The notes: a model not told the origin generated them from the letters alone. A DNA stretch of 64,000 nt from Phaeodactylibacter luteus (GCF_007993045.1 NZ_VOOR01000020.1:42688-106687), one strand, 5' to 3'. Positions 1 through 9,448 are shown, numbered from the stretch's first letter. Translations and numbers: made by a program.

Positions 1-219
1 GTGGACTGCATCACACATGACCCTGCTATGCTGGAGTACATCCTCAAAACGGCCGGCACCAACCGGGTCTGCCTAGGATCGGACTACCCCTTCCCTCTTG
101 GCGACCTGGAAATCGGGGCTTTCATCGAGGAAATGGGGCTTAGCGAGGAAGTCCGCGCAGGTATATATGCCGACAACATTCTCGAATGGCTCAACCTAGA
201 CCGCAGTCAGTTTGAATAG
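1..219 (+). CDS. Amidohydrolase, ACMSD-like, C-terminal fragment
   Basis: This is the last 72 codons of a gene that begins before the window. The segment has the GSDYPFPLG motif followed by an acidic helix and a closing NILEWLNL stretch. In 2-amino-3-carboxymuconate-6-semialdehyde decarboxylase (ACMSD)-type metal-dependent amidohydrolases, the aspartate of this motif is a metal ligand near the C-terminus. ACMSD acts in tryptophan/kynurenine breakdown. The GTG at base 1 is in frame but is very unlikely to be the true start, because the family is over 300 residues long. Family membership is well supported, but the exact substrate cannot be judged from this fragment. Confidence 0.75.
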   Translation: MDCITHDPAMLEYILKTAGTNRVCLGSDYPFPLGDLEIGAFIEEMGLSEEVRAGIYADNILEWLNLDRSQFE

Positions 220-225
220 GGCTCG

Positions 226-257
226 CTTGTAAAGTCTTTAAAGTCAGGCTATATTTG
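226..257 (+). promoter_or_regulatory. Bacteroidota-type promoter upstream of trhO
   Basis: TATATTTG at 250-257 matches the Bacteroidota -7 consensus TAnnTTTG exactly. CTTG at 226-229 sits 20 bases upstream, as expected for the -33 element. It lies just after the stop of the preceding amidohydrolase and would give a leader of about 95 bases before trhO. Confidence 0.5.
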
Positions 258-265
258 CGCCCGCA

Positions 266-284
266 ACCCTGCACGCAGCAGGGT
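266..284 (+). promoter_or_regulatory. Hairpin in the trhO leader
   Basis: ACCCTGC and GCAGGGT form a perfect 7-bp stem around a 5-base loop. A second GC-rich stem (CTGGGC paired with GCCCGG) follows at about 305-321. Together they make a structured leader of roughly 80 bases before the gene. The leader does not match any riboswitch I can name, and its function is unknown. Confidence 0.35.
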
Positions 285-355
285 GGGAAGTACAGTTAGC
301 AGCCCTGGGCTTTTGGCCCGGCAAGCCTGCAACTTGTTTTTTGTTAACGTACGCA

Positions 356-1411
356 ATGAATATCATGCCAGCACTTTACAACCGCGTCAACAACGACGAG
401 CTTAAACGCCGTATGTTGGAGAGCAACGAAGAGCGCGTCACGCTCTCCTTCTATCAGTACCACAACCTGGACAACCCTGAACGCTTCCGAGACGAGCTCT
501 TCCTCCGGTGGAGCAAGCTAGGGGTATTCGGGAGGATCTATGTCGCCAAAGAAGGCATCAACGGCCAAATCTCTGTGCCCGAACAGCAATTTGAAGCCTT
601 CAAAACAGATATGTACAGCATCCCGTGGCTAAACGGAGCCCGCCTCAATATCTCTGTTGATGACGACGGCAAGTCTTTCTACAAGCTCAAAATCAAAGTC
701 CGTAAAAAAATCGTGGCCGATGGGCTCGATGACCACACCTTTGATGTCACCAAACGAGGCAAACACCTCAGCGCTCAGGAAGTCAACAACCTTTTAGACA
801 ACCCTGAAACCTTGGTCGTTGATATGCGCAACCACTACGAAAGCGAGGTCGGGCACTTTGAAGGGGCTATCTGCCCTGATGTAGAGACCTTCCGCGAAGC
901 CCTTCCGCTAGTAGAAGATATGCTGGAAGACAAAAAAGATAAACCCATCATCATGTACTGTACGGGAGGCATAAGGTGCGAAAAAGCGAGCGCTTATTAC
1001 CTGCACCGCGGTTTCCGGCACGTACACATGATAGATGGGGGCATCATTGAATACACCCGGCAGTGCAAGGAACAGGGGCTGCCCATCAAGTATGTAGGCA
1101 AGAACTTTGTCTTCGATGAGCGGATGGCGGAGCGCATCACCGAGGACATCGTATCCCGCTGCCATCAGTGCGGTGCACCCTGCGATGACCACATCAACTG
1201 TGCCAACGATGCCTGCCATATCCTGTTTATCCAATGCCCCTCTTGTGCAGAGCAGTACAGCCACTGCTGTTCTAAGGCTTGCAGTGATTTCAACAACCTG
1301 CCGGAAGAAAAACGGGAAGAGCTGCGCGGACAGCTTGAGTTCAATGGGACCAAGTTTGGCAAAGGACGCTACAAGGCGCTGCGAAAAGACGAACCCCTCG
1401 ATATCTCTTAA
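356..1411 (+). CDS. trhO: tRNA uridine(34) 5-hydroxylase TrhO (rhodanese family)
   Basis: TrhO (formerly YceA/YbfQ) makes 5-hydroxyuridine at the wobble position of tRNAs in an oxygen-dependent reaction. The 351-residue protein has an N-terminal acylphosphatase-like domain (about 20-115) containing [10 protein letters not shown] rhodanese domain follows (about 125-225) with the active-site loop YCTGGIRC, its catalytic Cys near residue 202. The C-terminal region is Cys-rich (about 266-310) and typical of the longer family members. I chose the ATG at 356; a TTG at 341 is in frame five codons upstream. The gene is transcribed alone and ends at a strong hairpin terminator. Confidence 0.93.
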   Translation: MNIMPALYNRVNNDELKRRMLESNEERVTLSFYQYHNLDNPERFRDELFLRWSKLGVFGRIYVAKEGINGQISVPEQQFEAFKTDMYSIPWLNGARLNISVDDDGKSFYKLKIKVRKKIVADGLDDHTFDVTKRGKHLSAQEVNNLLDNPETLVVDMRNHYESEVGHFEGAICPDVETFREALPLVEDMLEDKKDKPIIMYCTGGIRCEKASAYYLHRGFRHVHMIDGGIIEYTRQCKEQGLPIKYVGKNFVFDERMAERITEDIVSRCHQCGAPCDDHINCANDACHILFIQCPSCAEQYSHCCSKACSDFNNLPEEKREELRGQLEFNGTKFGKGRYKALRKDEPLDIS

Positions 1412-1438
1412 TGCCCTACAAACGCTTAATGCAGTAGA

Positions 1439-1471
1439 GAACGGTTGTGCCCCCTAACGGCACAACCGTTC
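1439..1471. terminator. Shared terminator of trhO and the haloperoxidase-like gene
   Basis: There is a perfect 13-bp inverted repeat (GAACGGTTGTGCC and its complement) with a 7-base loop between the two convergent stops. A short T-rich stretch follows on the + strand. It probably works in both directions. Confidence 0.7.
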
Positions 1472-1500
1472 CTCATTTTCGGCCCGGCCGCAACCATCAA

Positions 1501-2823
1501 TCAGGGTGTTCTCTTCTTGCGCTCAAAGGCTTGGATGACTTGCGTGCCTACCTGCGCGCCTACCCTTAGGCCTACCTCATTATCGGTACGGAAATGTACG
1601 CCACCTTCAAACCTGGACTCGGAGCACTCCTCGGCAAGCGCATAGAACTCAGCCTGGTCCAATGGAAAAAGGTAAGAAAGCACTGCTGCCAGGGAGCCTG
1701 CTACCGTTGTATGCCCAGCCGGGTAGCCCGGAAAATTGGGCGTCTGCACCAAAATAGGCTTGAAAGTGGGGTCGTACTGAAAAGGGCGTATCCCCCAATA
1801 GTGGTACTTGCCGTCCCAGGCTGCAATAATGGCATCAAAACGAGCCGTATGGAAAACGGCGTTGGCAAAAGCGGCCTCTATTGCCCTCAGCCCATAGGCC
1901 ATGATTTTGCGCTCTATCAGATCGTCCCATATTGGCTGCGACTTCCACTTCCACGCAATATCACTGTAAGCATGGGCTTGGTTGAACTGCCGGAGCTCCT
2001 CCATGTCTGCGCTCCAATCTGTAGGCGGCGGCGCTGGCCTGAACTGATCCGGCCGTTCAAGGGTAAGGGGCCGCCACTGCGCCTTCATAGGGTCCCAAGG
2101 GCCCGGCTCGCCCAGCCACAAGCCGTCTGAACGAGGCACCTGCCCTGCCCATTTTTTGTCCGTACGGTCATTCTTGGCGTAAGCCACGTACTGCCGTGCC
2201 ACCTCCCTGCCGATGTAAAGCCCACGCTCTATATCTGATGGCAGCTGCAGCCCCGACTGTAGCCTAGCTTTGCGGAAAGCAGCCAACAACGAATCTGTGG
2301 CTTCTTGCTGCTCTGGGAAGTAATAGTTGATGATGGCATGTGCCGCACTTGCGGCGGCACTGTACGCGCAGATAAAGGAAGAGCCCTCCCCTACAAGGCC
2401 GAGGCACCCTATAGCCGGGCTTTGCACACATGGCGGCGGCACCTGGTAAACTGCTTTCAGCTTTTCCACCACGGTCAAGGCATCATAAACGGCCAAGTGC
2501 AAAATGGCAACCCGCCCCCCATTTTTATGCCCCTTATGCAACCTGCCGGCAGCCATCAAAGCCTGGTGCCAGCGATAGGAAGGATAAGCATTGTTCCAAT
2601 AAGCCGCCCATAGCGTATCCGTCGCTTGCATGCCCGACTGCGCCCTTGCCACCTCCGCTAAGCCTTTGGCCAGCTCCGCTTCATCCGCTGGCTCAAAATC
2701 AGCAGGGCAATCGAACAAGAACGGCTTATAAAGATAAGCAGGCTGGGCAGCCCCACTCCCAGCCATAAAAACGGTAGCCAACAATAGTGCAAACCAGGTC
2801 GATTTAATGCAAGCTGTTGCCAT
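1501..2823 (-). CDS. Vanadium haloperoxidase / PAP2-type phosphatase, secreted
   Basis: This 440-residue protein belongs to the superfamily shared by vanadium-dependent haloperoxidases and PAP2-type acid phosphatases. All three oxyanion-binding motifs are present. KYHYWGIRP (about 337-345) fits KX6RP, PAGH lies near 366, and SRFEGGVHFRTD (about 403) fits SRX5HX3D. The middle motif reads PAGH where the classic form is PSGH. The start at 2823 is chosen because it opens a clear signal peptide (MATACIKSTW, a hydrophobic core, then AAQ). An in-frame ATG at 2910 would bury that signal. Whether it halogenates substrates or removes phosphate cannot be decided from sequence. It is transcribed toward trhO and shares its terminator. 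Confidence 0.82.
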   Translation of the reverse strand: MATACIKSTWFALLLATVFMAGSGAAQPAYLYKPFLFDCPADFEPADEAELAKGLAEVARAQSGMQATDTLWAAYWNNAYPSYRWHQALMAAGRLHKGHKNGGRVAILHLAVYDALTVVEKLKAVYQVPPPCVQSPAIGCLGLVGEGSSFICAYSAAASAAHAIINYYFPEQQEATDSLLAAFRKARLQSGLQLPSDIERGLYIGREVARQYVAYAKNDRTDKKWAGQVPRSDGLWLGEPGPWDPMKAQWRPLTLERPDQFRPAPPPTDWSADMEELRQFNQAHAYSDIAWKWKSQPIWDDLIERKIMAYGLRAIEAAFANAVFHTARFDAIIAAWDGKYHYWGIRPFQYDPTFKPILVQTPNFPGYPAGHTTVAGSLAAVLSYLFPLDQAEFYALAEECSESRFEGGVHFRTDNEVGLRVGAQVGTQVIQAFERKKRTP

Positions 2824-3025
2824 TTGGGTCTTGATTTTAAGCGATAGGAAGGGAGCGCAACTTAATAGCAAACCAATGCGCAAATTGTTCAAGCAGGCCA
2901 TACAGCCCACGCCAACTGGAAAACAGAGATTTCAAACTTGGCTGAACGGCTCCGCTCCGCCCCTACAGATGGCTCCGGGCCCAAAGCAGCCGCTTAGAAA
3001 TGGCCATCCCTCCCGGCGGTACAGA

Positions 3026-3143
3026 ACAGATTGTCGTTTGGGGCCTTCCCCTGCCTGACGGCAGGCGCCGCTATGCTGCGGGGCTCGCTCTTCGCTCGGC
3101 CCTAACGGGCTTCACACCCCTCCGCAGCGCTAGTCCAATGCCA
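3026..3143 (+). repeat. Interspersed repeat family A, copy 1 (short form)
   Basis: This is one of six related intergenic copies. Shared blocks are an ACAGATTG lead, a GGCCTNCCCCTGCC/GGCAGG stem, the block GCCGCTATGCTNCGGGGCTC, then CCGCTCGGCCC, and an end block CCGCAGCGCTAGNCCAATGCCA. This copy has the short spacer between the last two blocks. It lies between the divergent side of the haloperoxidase-like gene and the stop of tesB. The rest of 2824-3184 shows no gene. Confidence 0.85.
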
Positions 3144-3184
3144 TCACAAAGCTAGTAAAGCCTAACTCTCTATAGCATTTCGGC

Positions 3185-4045
3185 CTATGCCCCCACCGGG
3201 CGGATCAAGCCTTCCTGCACCACAGAGGCCACAAGCTGCCCTTGTTGGTTGAAGATACTGCCCCTCGTAAACCCTCGCGCATTAGACGCGCTCGGGCTAT
3301 CTATAGCATACAGTAGCCACTCGTCGGCCCGGAATGGGCGGTGGAACCACATGGCATGGTCCAAGCTTGCCAGCTGCACCTGTGTCTGTGCAGCCAGATC
3401 GCCGTGAGGCAACAAAGCGGTAGTCAGCAAATTGTAATCGGAGGCATAAGCCAGGACCGCCTGATGGGCGCGGCGGGCGGGCGGCATTTCTCCTTTCGAC
3501 CGCATCCAAACGTGGCGCAACGGCTGCTGCTTGCCGCTCAGCATAGGGTGGACCCGCTCTACCGGCCGGAACTCGATCGGATGGGAAACTTCCAAAAAAC
3601 GGCGGATCCCCTCGGGCAGCTGCCCTCCGTATTGCGCTACCAGCTCATCCCAGCTCATCAGTCCTTCTGGCGGCTTCACATTGGGCATGCTCAGCTGATG
3701 GTCGAAGCCCACCTGCTCCTTTTGAAAGGAGGCCGACATATTGAAAATGGCCCGGCCTTTCTGTATCGCTTTCACCCGGCGGGTCGTAAAACTACCCCCA
3801 TCCCGGATGCGGTCTACCTCAAAAATAATGGGATGGGCCACATCACCGGGCAGTATAAAATAAGCATGCAACGAATGTACAACCCGGTCTTCCGGCACAG
3901 TACGCATAGCCGACTGCAAGGCCTGTGCCAGCACTTGCCCGCCAAAAACCCGCCCGCTGCCCACACTGCGGCTCTGCCCCCTGAACAAGTTCTCTTCTAT
4001 GGGCTCCAAGTCCAGGAGCGACAAAAGTGCCTGTATATCATTCAT
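3185..4045 (-). CDS. tesB: Acyl-CoA thioesterase II
   Basis: TesB hydrolyses acyl-CoA to free fatty acid and CoA. The 286-residue protein matches the usual length of the family and has the double hot-dog layout. GRVFGGQVLAQAL and HSLHAYFILPGD lie in the N-terminal hot dog. SLDHAMWFHRPF and the GFTRGSIFNQQG region lie in the C-terminal one. I chose the ATG at 4045 (MNDIQALLSLLDLE), where family similarity begins; the 60 extra upstream codons up to 4225 look unlike protein. The divergent gene starts at 4189, so a promoter region of about 140 bases separates them. Confidence 0.92.
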   Translation of the reverse strand: MNDIQALLSLLDLEPIEENLFRGQSRSVGSGRVFGGQVLAQALQSAMRTVPEDRVVHSLHAYFILPGDVAHPIIFEVDRIRDGGSFTTRRVKAIQKGRAIFNMSASFQKEQVGFDHQLSMPNVKPPEGLMSWDELVAQYGGQLPEGIRRFLEVSHPIEFRPVERVHPMLSGKQQPLRHVWMRSKGEMPPARRAHQAVLAYASDYNLLTTALLPHGDLAAQTQVQLASLDHAMWFHRPFRADEWLLYAIDSPSASNARGFTRGSIFNQQGQLVASVVQEGLIRPVGA

Positions 4046-4188
4046 AGCATAAATTAGGATGAAAGCCCAAATGTACAGCCTACTGCACGCTTGTGCAAGC
4101 ACGGGCAGCCCTTGTAGGCTTCTATGGTGGCACCAAGGAAAAAAATCTCTATTTTGGCTCAGCGAATAAAACCGATACCTGCCATACC

Positions 4189-6183
4189 ATGAGCCAAAGC
4201 AAGAAGAAAACCCAAATGCCAGCAACTACCCCGCCAAAAGGCTACCCCAAGTGGTTCGTACAGCCCAAGCTCCATGCCCTCGCCTTGTTCGCCTTCAGCT
4301 TTATCCTGTATGCCAACACCCTTGGGCACGGCTTCGCCCTAGATGACGCTATCGTGATTTATGATAATATGTTTGTACAGGAAGGGCTCAGCGGCATAAG
4401 CGGCATTCTGAGCAAGGATACTTTCTTTGGGTTCTTCAAAGAAGAAGGCAAGGCGGCCCTTGTTGCCGGAGGGCGCTACCGCCCGTTCACCCTCATTCTG
4501 TTCACCATCGAGCGCGCATTTTTCGGCAGCAGCCCAGCAGTAGGGCACTTGTTCAATACCTTGTACTATGGGCTGACAACCGTTATGCTTTACCTGCTCG
4601 CCCTGCAGCTGTTCCGCCCGGAGAACAGCAGAGTAAAAGCCTACTTCATCGCTTTGGCAACGGCTATGCTGTTTGCCGCCCACCCCATTCATACAGAGGT
4701 GGTGGCCAATATCAAAGGGCGGGATGAAATTTTAGCAATGCTGGGCAGCCTCGCCGCTTTGTACTGCTCCCTGCGCGCTTACCGCGAAAAAAAGCCAGTG
4801 CTTCATATTGCGGCAGCCCTCCTCTTCTTCATCGCGCTGATGTCTAAAGAGAATGCCATCATGTTCCTTTTCATCACGCCGCTTGCGTACTATTTTTTCA
4901 CCACAGCCCGGGCTGGGCAGATCGCTGCCAACTCAGCAGTACTGCTGCTGCCAGCTGTTGCATTCCTCTTTATCAGGTTCAGCGTACTGGGCTTTGGGCT
5001 GGGCGAGCCCCCCATGGAGATGATGAACAACCCGTTTGTGAAAGTAGCAGGCGGTGCCTATCTGCCCTTCACGGCTCACGAGTGGTTGGCCACCGTCATC
5101 TACTCCCTTGGCAAATACCTGCAGCTGCTGGTGCTGCCCATCACCCTGACCCACGATTACTACCCCCGGCAAGTCGGCGTCATGACCTTTGCCGACCCGG
5201 CCGCCCTGCTCAGCCTTTTGGCCTATCTGGCGCTGGGCAGCTATGCCTTGCTCAAGCTCCCCCGCAAAGCGCCCATGAGCTTCGCCATCTTGTTCTACTT
5301 GGTCACCTTAGCTATTGTGTCCAACCTGTTTTTCCCAGTAGGCACCCACCTGGCTGAGCGCCTGCTCTTCATGCCCTCCGCTGGCTTCTGCCTGGCTTTA
5401 GCCATTTTAGGCTACCGGCTGGCCAGCCGAAATACAGGCAAGGGCAAAGCCCCTGCTTTCGCTAAAACCCGCACCGCCCTTGGGGCAATTGCACTGGCCA
5501 GCCTAATGTTCGGAGCCCGGACAATAGCACGGAACCCGGTCTGGGCTGACAATTACACCCTCTTCACCACCGATGTAAAACACTCCCCAAACAGCGCCAA
5601 GCTGCGCAATGCCGTTGGGGGCGAGCTCATCACCCGTTCGGTAGAAGTAGCTGCGCCTGAACAAAAAACGCGTATGCTCCGGGAAGCCATCGGGCACCTG
5701 CAGAAAGCCATCAGCATACACCCCAACTACAAAAATGCCTACCTCCTGCTCGGCAACGCCTACAACTATTTGCAGGAGTACGAGCCTTCTATCGCCAACT
5801 ACCAACAAGCTTTGTCTATCGACCCCAACTACCGGGATGCTCAGCAAAACCTAGGTATCACCTATAAGGACGCAGGGAAATATTACGGGGAAAAACTGGG
5901 GCAGATCGATCAGGCGATCGATTACCTGAAAGAAGCAGATAAGCTGATCCCCGGCACCTACGAAGTTGTCCGCCTCCTTGGGGTAGCGCACGGCATCAAA
6001 GGACAGTCCGAATTGGCGGTGCAATACTTTTCCCGGGCCACCGAGCTCGCCCCGGAAAACGCTAGTGCGTGGTTCGATTTGGGCACTGCTTACTACAATC
6101 TTGGCGATGCTGCCCGAGGTGAAGCGTACCGGCAGAAGGCTCTGCAAATCGACCCCGATTTCCTTAACAACCGTGGCCAATAG
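4189..6183 (+). CDS. TMTC-like multi-pass membrane protein with C-terminal TPRs
   Basis: The 664-residue protein has about ten hydrophobic segments (roughly 30-450) followed by tetratricopeptide repeats (roughly 490-660). An early acidic motif (ALDDAIVIYDN), GGRYRPFT and HPIHTEVVANIKGRDE resemble the TMTC/DUF1736 region. In animals that region occurs in TMTC proteins, which have GT-C-type mannosyltransferase architecture. An acidic loop motif after the first membrane segment fits a GT-C catalytic site. A role in transferring a sugar from a lipid donor to proteins is inference. The start at 4189 (MSQSKKKTQ) precedes a basic stretch and the first membrane segment. Confidence 0.75.
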   Translation: MSQSKKKTQMPATTPPKGYPKWFVQPKLHALALFAFSFILYANTLGHGFALDDAIVIYDNMFVQEGLSGISGILSKDTFFGFFKEEGKAALVAGGRYRPFTLILFTIERAFFGSSPAVGHLFNTLYYGLTTVMLYLLALQLFRPENSRVKAYFIALATAMLFAAHPIHTEVVANIKGRDEILAMLGSLAALYCSLRAYREKKPVLHIAAALLFFIALMSKENAIMFLFITPLAYYFFTTARAGQIAANSAVLLLPAVAFLFIRFSVLGFGLGEPPMEMMNNPFVKVAGGAYLPFTAHEWLATVIYSLGKYLQLLVLPITLTHDYYPRQVGVMTFADPAALLSLLAYLALGSYALLKLPRKAPMSFAILFYLVTLAIVSNLFFPVGTHLAERLLFMPSAGFCLALAILGYRLASRNTGKGKAPAFAKTRTALGAIALASLMFGARTIARNPVWADNYTLFTTDVKHSPNSAKLRNAVGGELITRSVEVAAPEQKTRMLREAIGHLQKAISIHPNYKNAYLLLGNAYNYLQEYEPSIANYQQALSIDPNYRDAQQNLGITYKDAGKYYGEKLGQIDQAIDYLKEADKLIPGTYEVVRLLGVAHGIKGQSELAVQYFSRATELAPENASAWFDLGTAYYNLGDAARGEAYRQKALQIDPDFLNNRGQ

Positions 6184-6232
6184 CCTTCTTCTCTGAGCCA
6201 AGATTGAGCTTGCCATCCGCTTGAACCAATCT

Positions 6233-6252
6233 GTGTGCGCGCACACTTTTTT
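6233..6252 (+). terminator. Terminator after the TMTC-like gene
   Basis: The palindrome GTGTGCGCGCACAC is followed directly by TTTTTT, about 50 bases after the stop. The loop is tight, so the effective stem is about 5 bp. Confidence 0.6.
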
Positions 6253-6413
6253 AAGGTGTACCGGATTTTTTTTGCCGTTTCCGTTAATTACACCGCATAA
6301 TTTGAGAAATTAGAGGGTAAGCCTTGCCCCCCGGCAGCTTGCCCCCGCCTGCCAGCTTTGAATTGCCTTTTTTGCGACAAGCTTATCCTTTTTTGAAACA
6401 GACCTAGCATCAC

Positions 6414-9400
6414 ATGAAGAAACCGACAACGCTCTACCTCTCCCTGGCCCTACTTGCGCTCTGCACCACCTTGCACGGGCAGTCGCCTGCACATATTTGG
6501 GCAGACTCTCTGTACGCTACGCTTTCCGAACAAGAACGGCTCGGGCAGCTTTTCATGATCCGCGCCCACTCCGACAAGGGCCCTGCGCATGTGGCCGATG
6601 TGAAAGCACAAATTGAAAAGTACAAAGTAGGCGGGCTGTGCTTTTTCCAAGGCACGCCCAAGGCACAGGTCCAACTCATTAATGAGTACCAGGCCATGGC
6701 CAGCCCGGTGCCCCTCATGATGGCGATAGACGGAGAATGGGGCCTGGGCATGCGCATGAAAGCCACTACGATGAGCTTCCCCAAGCAGCTCACTTTAGGG
6801 GCTATTCAGGACAACCGCCTCATTTATGATATGGGGGCAGAAATTGCCCGCCAAATGAAAGTTGCCGGCATCCACGTCAACTTTGCACCGGTTGCGGATG
6901 TCAACAACAACCCCGCCAACCCCGTTATCAACAACCGCTCTTTCGGCGAAGACCGCCTGAATGTAACAGCAAAAAGCTGGCGCTACGCCCAAGGCATGCA
7001 AGACCACGGAGTAATGGCCTGTGCCAAGCACTTCCCCGGCCACGGCGACACCAATGTCGACTCCCACTATGACCTCCCGGTCATCAATCATGGGCTAGAC
7101 CGCCTCGATAGCATTGAGCTCTTCCCTTTCCGGGAGCTTGCCAAACGCGGCATTGGCAGCATGATGGTCGCCCACCTCAATGTGCCAACCCTCGATGCCC
7201 GTGAAAACCGGCCTACCACCCTATCTTACGGCACGGTCACCCGTCTGCTCAAAGAGGGGCTGGAGTACGACGGGCTTATTTTTACTGATGCGCTGGAGAT
7301 GAAGGGCGTCACCAAACACTTCGAAAGCGGACAGGTGGAGGCAGAAGCCTTGGTTGCAGGCAATGACGTTTTGCTCCTGCCCGAAGACATGGAAGCAGCC
7401 TTCTCAGAAATTCGCAAGTACTTAGCTGATGGCCGCCTGAGCTGGGAGCAGCTAGAGCATAGCATCAAAAAAGTGCTGCGGGCCAAGTACGAGCTCGGGG
7501 TCACCCAGTTTGAGCCCCTCTCCACCGATGAGCTGCACGAGCAGCTGCACACCGACGATGCCTACCAACTGAAGCGGGAGCTCCTCGCCAATGCCCTCAC
7601 CCTTGTCCGGAACCCGGAAGGGCTGATCCCTTTTCAGGACTTGAGCGCTACAAAAATGGCCGCCTTGGATATAGGCAGGAGCACAGCCAGCCCCTTTCAA
7701 CAGCGCCTGCTCGAATACCGGCAAATGCCCACCTTCCAGGCACCGGCTTCCCTCCCGCTCGACCAACAGCGCAAGCTGATGCGGGAGCTGAGCCAAGCTG
7801 ACGTTGTTATCGTTGGGCTGCACAACATGAACAAATCTGCAGAGCAGCAATTTGGCATCAGCGGCAATGCCCGGGAGTTCCTCCGGGTGCTCAATGAGCA
7901 GACCAAAGTCGTACTCACCGTATTCGGCAACCCTTACAGCCTGCAATACTTCGATGATATCCCTTGGGTACTGGAAGCTTATGAAGAGGAAGAGGACATG
8001 CAGGCGCTCGCTGCAGAAGGCCTCTTTGGCGCTCGTGCCTTCCGGGGGCGCCTGCCGGTCACTGCTTCACCCATCAGCCGTTTTGGGGACGGCGTGATCA
8101 CCCGCCCGATTGGCAGGTTTGGCTTTGCACCTCCTCAGGAAGCCGGCATGGATGCTGCGACCTTGGCTGAAATTGATGGGATTGTAGAAGAAGCCATTGC
8201 AGAAAGGGCAACACCGGGCTGTGTGGTCTTGGTGGCCAAGGATGAGAAAATCGTTTTAAAAAAGGCTTACGGCTACCACACTTATGCCAAAGAACAGCGC
8301 GTGCAGGAGGATGATGTTTATGACCTGGCCAGCATCACTAAAATTGCTGCCTCCACCTTGGCCGTGATGAAGCTGGCCGAGCAAGGGCTGGCCGACCTTG
8401 ACGCGCCCCTTGCCAACTATCTGCCCCAATTGGCGGGCACCAACAAAGCTGCCCTCACCCTTCGCGATATCATGGCGCACCGGGCAGGGCTCAAAGATTG
8501 GATCCCCTTTTACCAGCGTACCGTTGCCCGCAATGGGAAGCGGATGGTCCGGGATAAAACGTTGTACCGGGCAGCAGCTGAGCCCGGGTTTTCCACAGCT
8601 GTAGCCCCACAGCTTTTTCTCAAGGATGATTTCCGCATGGCTATTTTCCAAGAAATTTACGACTCCCCTGTAGACGAGCGGCCACGGTACAAATACAGCG
8701 ACCTCGGCTTTTACCTGATTGCCGACTTGGTAGAACGGCTGAGCGGGCAGCCTTTGGACCAGTTTGTCAAGGGCCATTTCTACCAGCCGCTCAATTTGGA
8801 ATCCGCAGGGTTTAACCCTATGCTCCGCGGTTTTGCAGACCGCATACCGCCCACAGAAATAGACGATTACTTCCGCTTGCAAGCTGTGCGCGGGTATGTC
8901 CATGATATGGGCGCAGCCATGCTCGGTGGCGTCAGCGGCCACGCCGGCTTATTTTCAAACGCAAAAGACCTGGCCGTGCTCATGCAAATGCTGCTGAACG
9001 GCGGCAGCTATGGCGGCGAACAGCTCTTAGCTGCAGAGACCATCAGGCAGTTCACCTCGCGCCACCCCAAAAGCACAAGAAGAGGGATAGGCTTTGACAT
9101 GAAACAGCTCGACCACAGCAGGTGGATGAACCTTCCGCCAGAAGCGGCCAATGGCACTTTCGGCCACACCGGCTTTACGGGCACCTGTACTTGGGCCGAC
9201 CCCGAGCAGAATTTGGTATTTGTGTTCCTTTCCAACCGGACCTACCCGGATATGAGCAACTTCAAGCTCAACAAATTGGGCACCCGCCGCCGGATCCTCT
9301 CCGTGATCTACGAGTCGATCGCACAATACGAACAGCAGACGGCCATGCTGGCCTCTCCGCATAAAAACGCATGGGCACAAGCGCAACCTTCTGCACTTGT

Positions 9401-9419
9401 GCCCATTGGAGCGCCCTGA
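6414..9419 (+). CDS. GH3 beta-N-acetylglucosaminidase fused to a beta-lactamase-family serine hydrolase
   Basis: The 1001-residue secreted protein has a signal peptide ending near LHGQ (residue 23). A glycoside hydrolase family 3 domain follows, of NagZ type (about 30-365). It has KHFPGHGDT near 205, with the His/Asp dyad region, and the nucleophile motif TDALEMKG near 291. A linking domain leads to a serine beta-lactamase/DD-peptidase-like domain (about 590-970). That domain has SITK near 640 (Ser-x-x-Lys), YSD near 761 and HTG near 918. This fusion is known in Bacteroidota and is thought to act in peptidoglycan turnover, cutting GlcNAc from muropeptides. Its second activity (amidase or esterase) is uncertain. 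The last ~16 codons overlap a hairpin and look like an added tail. Confidence 0.9.
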   Translation: MKKPTTLYLSLALLALCTTLHGQSPAHIWADSLYATLSEQERLGQLFMIRAHSDKGPAHVADVKAQIEKYKVGGLCFFQGTPKAQVQLINEYQAMASPVPLMMAIDGEWGLGMRMKATTMSFPKQLTLGAIQDNRLIYDMGAEIARQMKVAGIHVNFAPVADVNNNPANPVINNRSFGEDRLNVTAKSWRYAQGMQDHGVMACAKHFPGHGDTNVDSHYDLPVINHGLDRLDSIELFPFRELAKRGIGSMMVAHLNVPTLDARENRPTTLSYGTVTRLLKEGLEYDGLIFTDALEMKGVTKHFESGQVEAEALVAGNDVLLLPEDMEAAFSEIRKYLADGRLSWEQLEHSIKKVLRAKYELGVTQFEPLSTDELHEQLHTDDAYQLKRELLANALTLVRNPEGLIPFQDLSATKMAALDIGRSTASPFQQRLLEYRQMPTFQAPASLPLDQQRKLMRELSQADVVIVGLHNMNKSAEQQFGISGNAREFLRVLNEQTKVVLTVFGNPYSLQYFDDIPWVLEAYEEEEDMQALAAEGLFGARAFRGRLPVTASPISRFGDGVITRPIGRFGFAPPQEAGMDAATLAEIDGIVEEAIAERATPGCVVLVAKDEKIVLKKAYGYHTYAKEQRVQEDDVYDLASITKIAASTLAVMKLAEQGLADLDAPLANYLPQLAGTNKAALTLRDIMAHRAGLKDWIPFYQRTVARNGKRMVRDKTLYRAAAEPGFSTAVAPQLFLKDDFRMAIFQEIYDSPVDERPRYKYSDLGFYLIADLVERLSGQPLDQFVKGHFYQPLNLESAGFNPMLRGFADRIPPTEIDDYFRLQAVRGYVHDMGAAMLGGVSGHAGLFSNAKDLAVLMQMLLNGGSYGGEQLLAAETIRQFTSRHPKSTRRGIGFDMKQLDHSRWMNLPPEAANGTFGHTGFTGTCTWADPEQNLVFVFLSNRTYPDMSNFKLNKLGTRRRILSVIYESIAQYEQQTAMLASPHKNAWAQAQPSALVPIGAP
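9371..9406. terminator. Stem-loop overlapping the end of the GH3 fusion gene
   Basis: ATGGGCACAAG and CTTGTGCCCAT make a perfect 11-bp stem with a 14-base loop. It lies inside the final codons of the gene and ends 11 bases before the stop codon. No clear T-run follows. It may terminate transcription from either side of this convergent junction. Confidence 0.5.
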
Positions 9420-9448
9420 TATCAGGCTGGCTTAGCGCTTGCCTGGAG

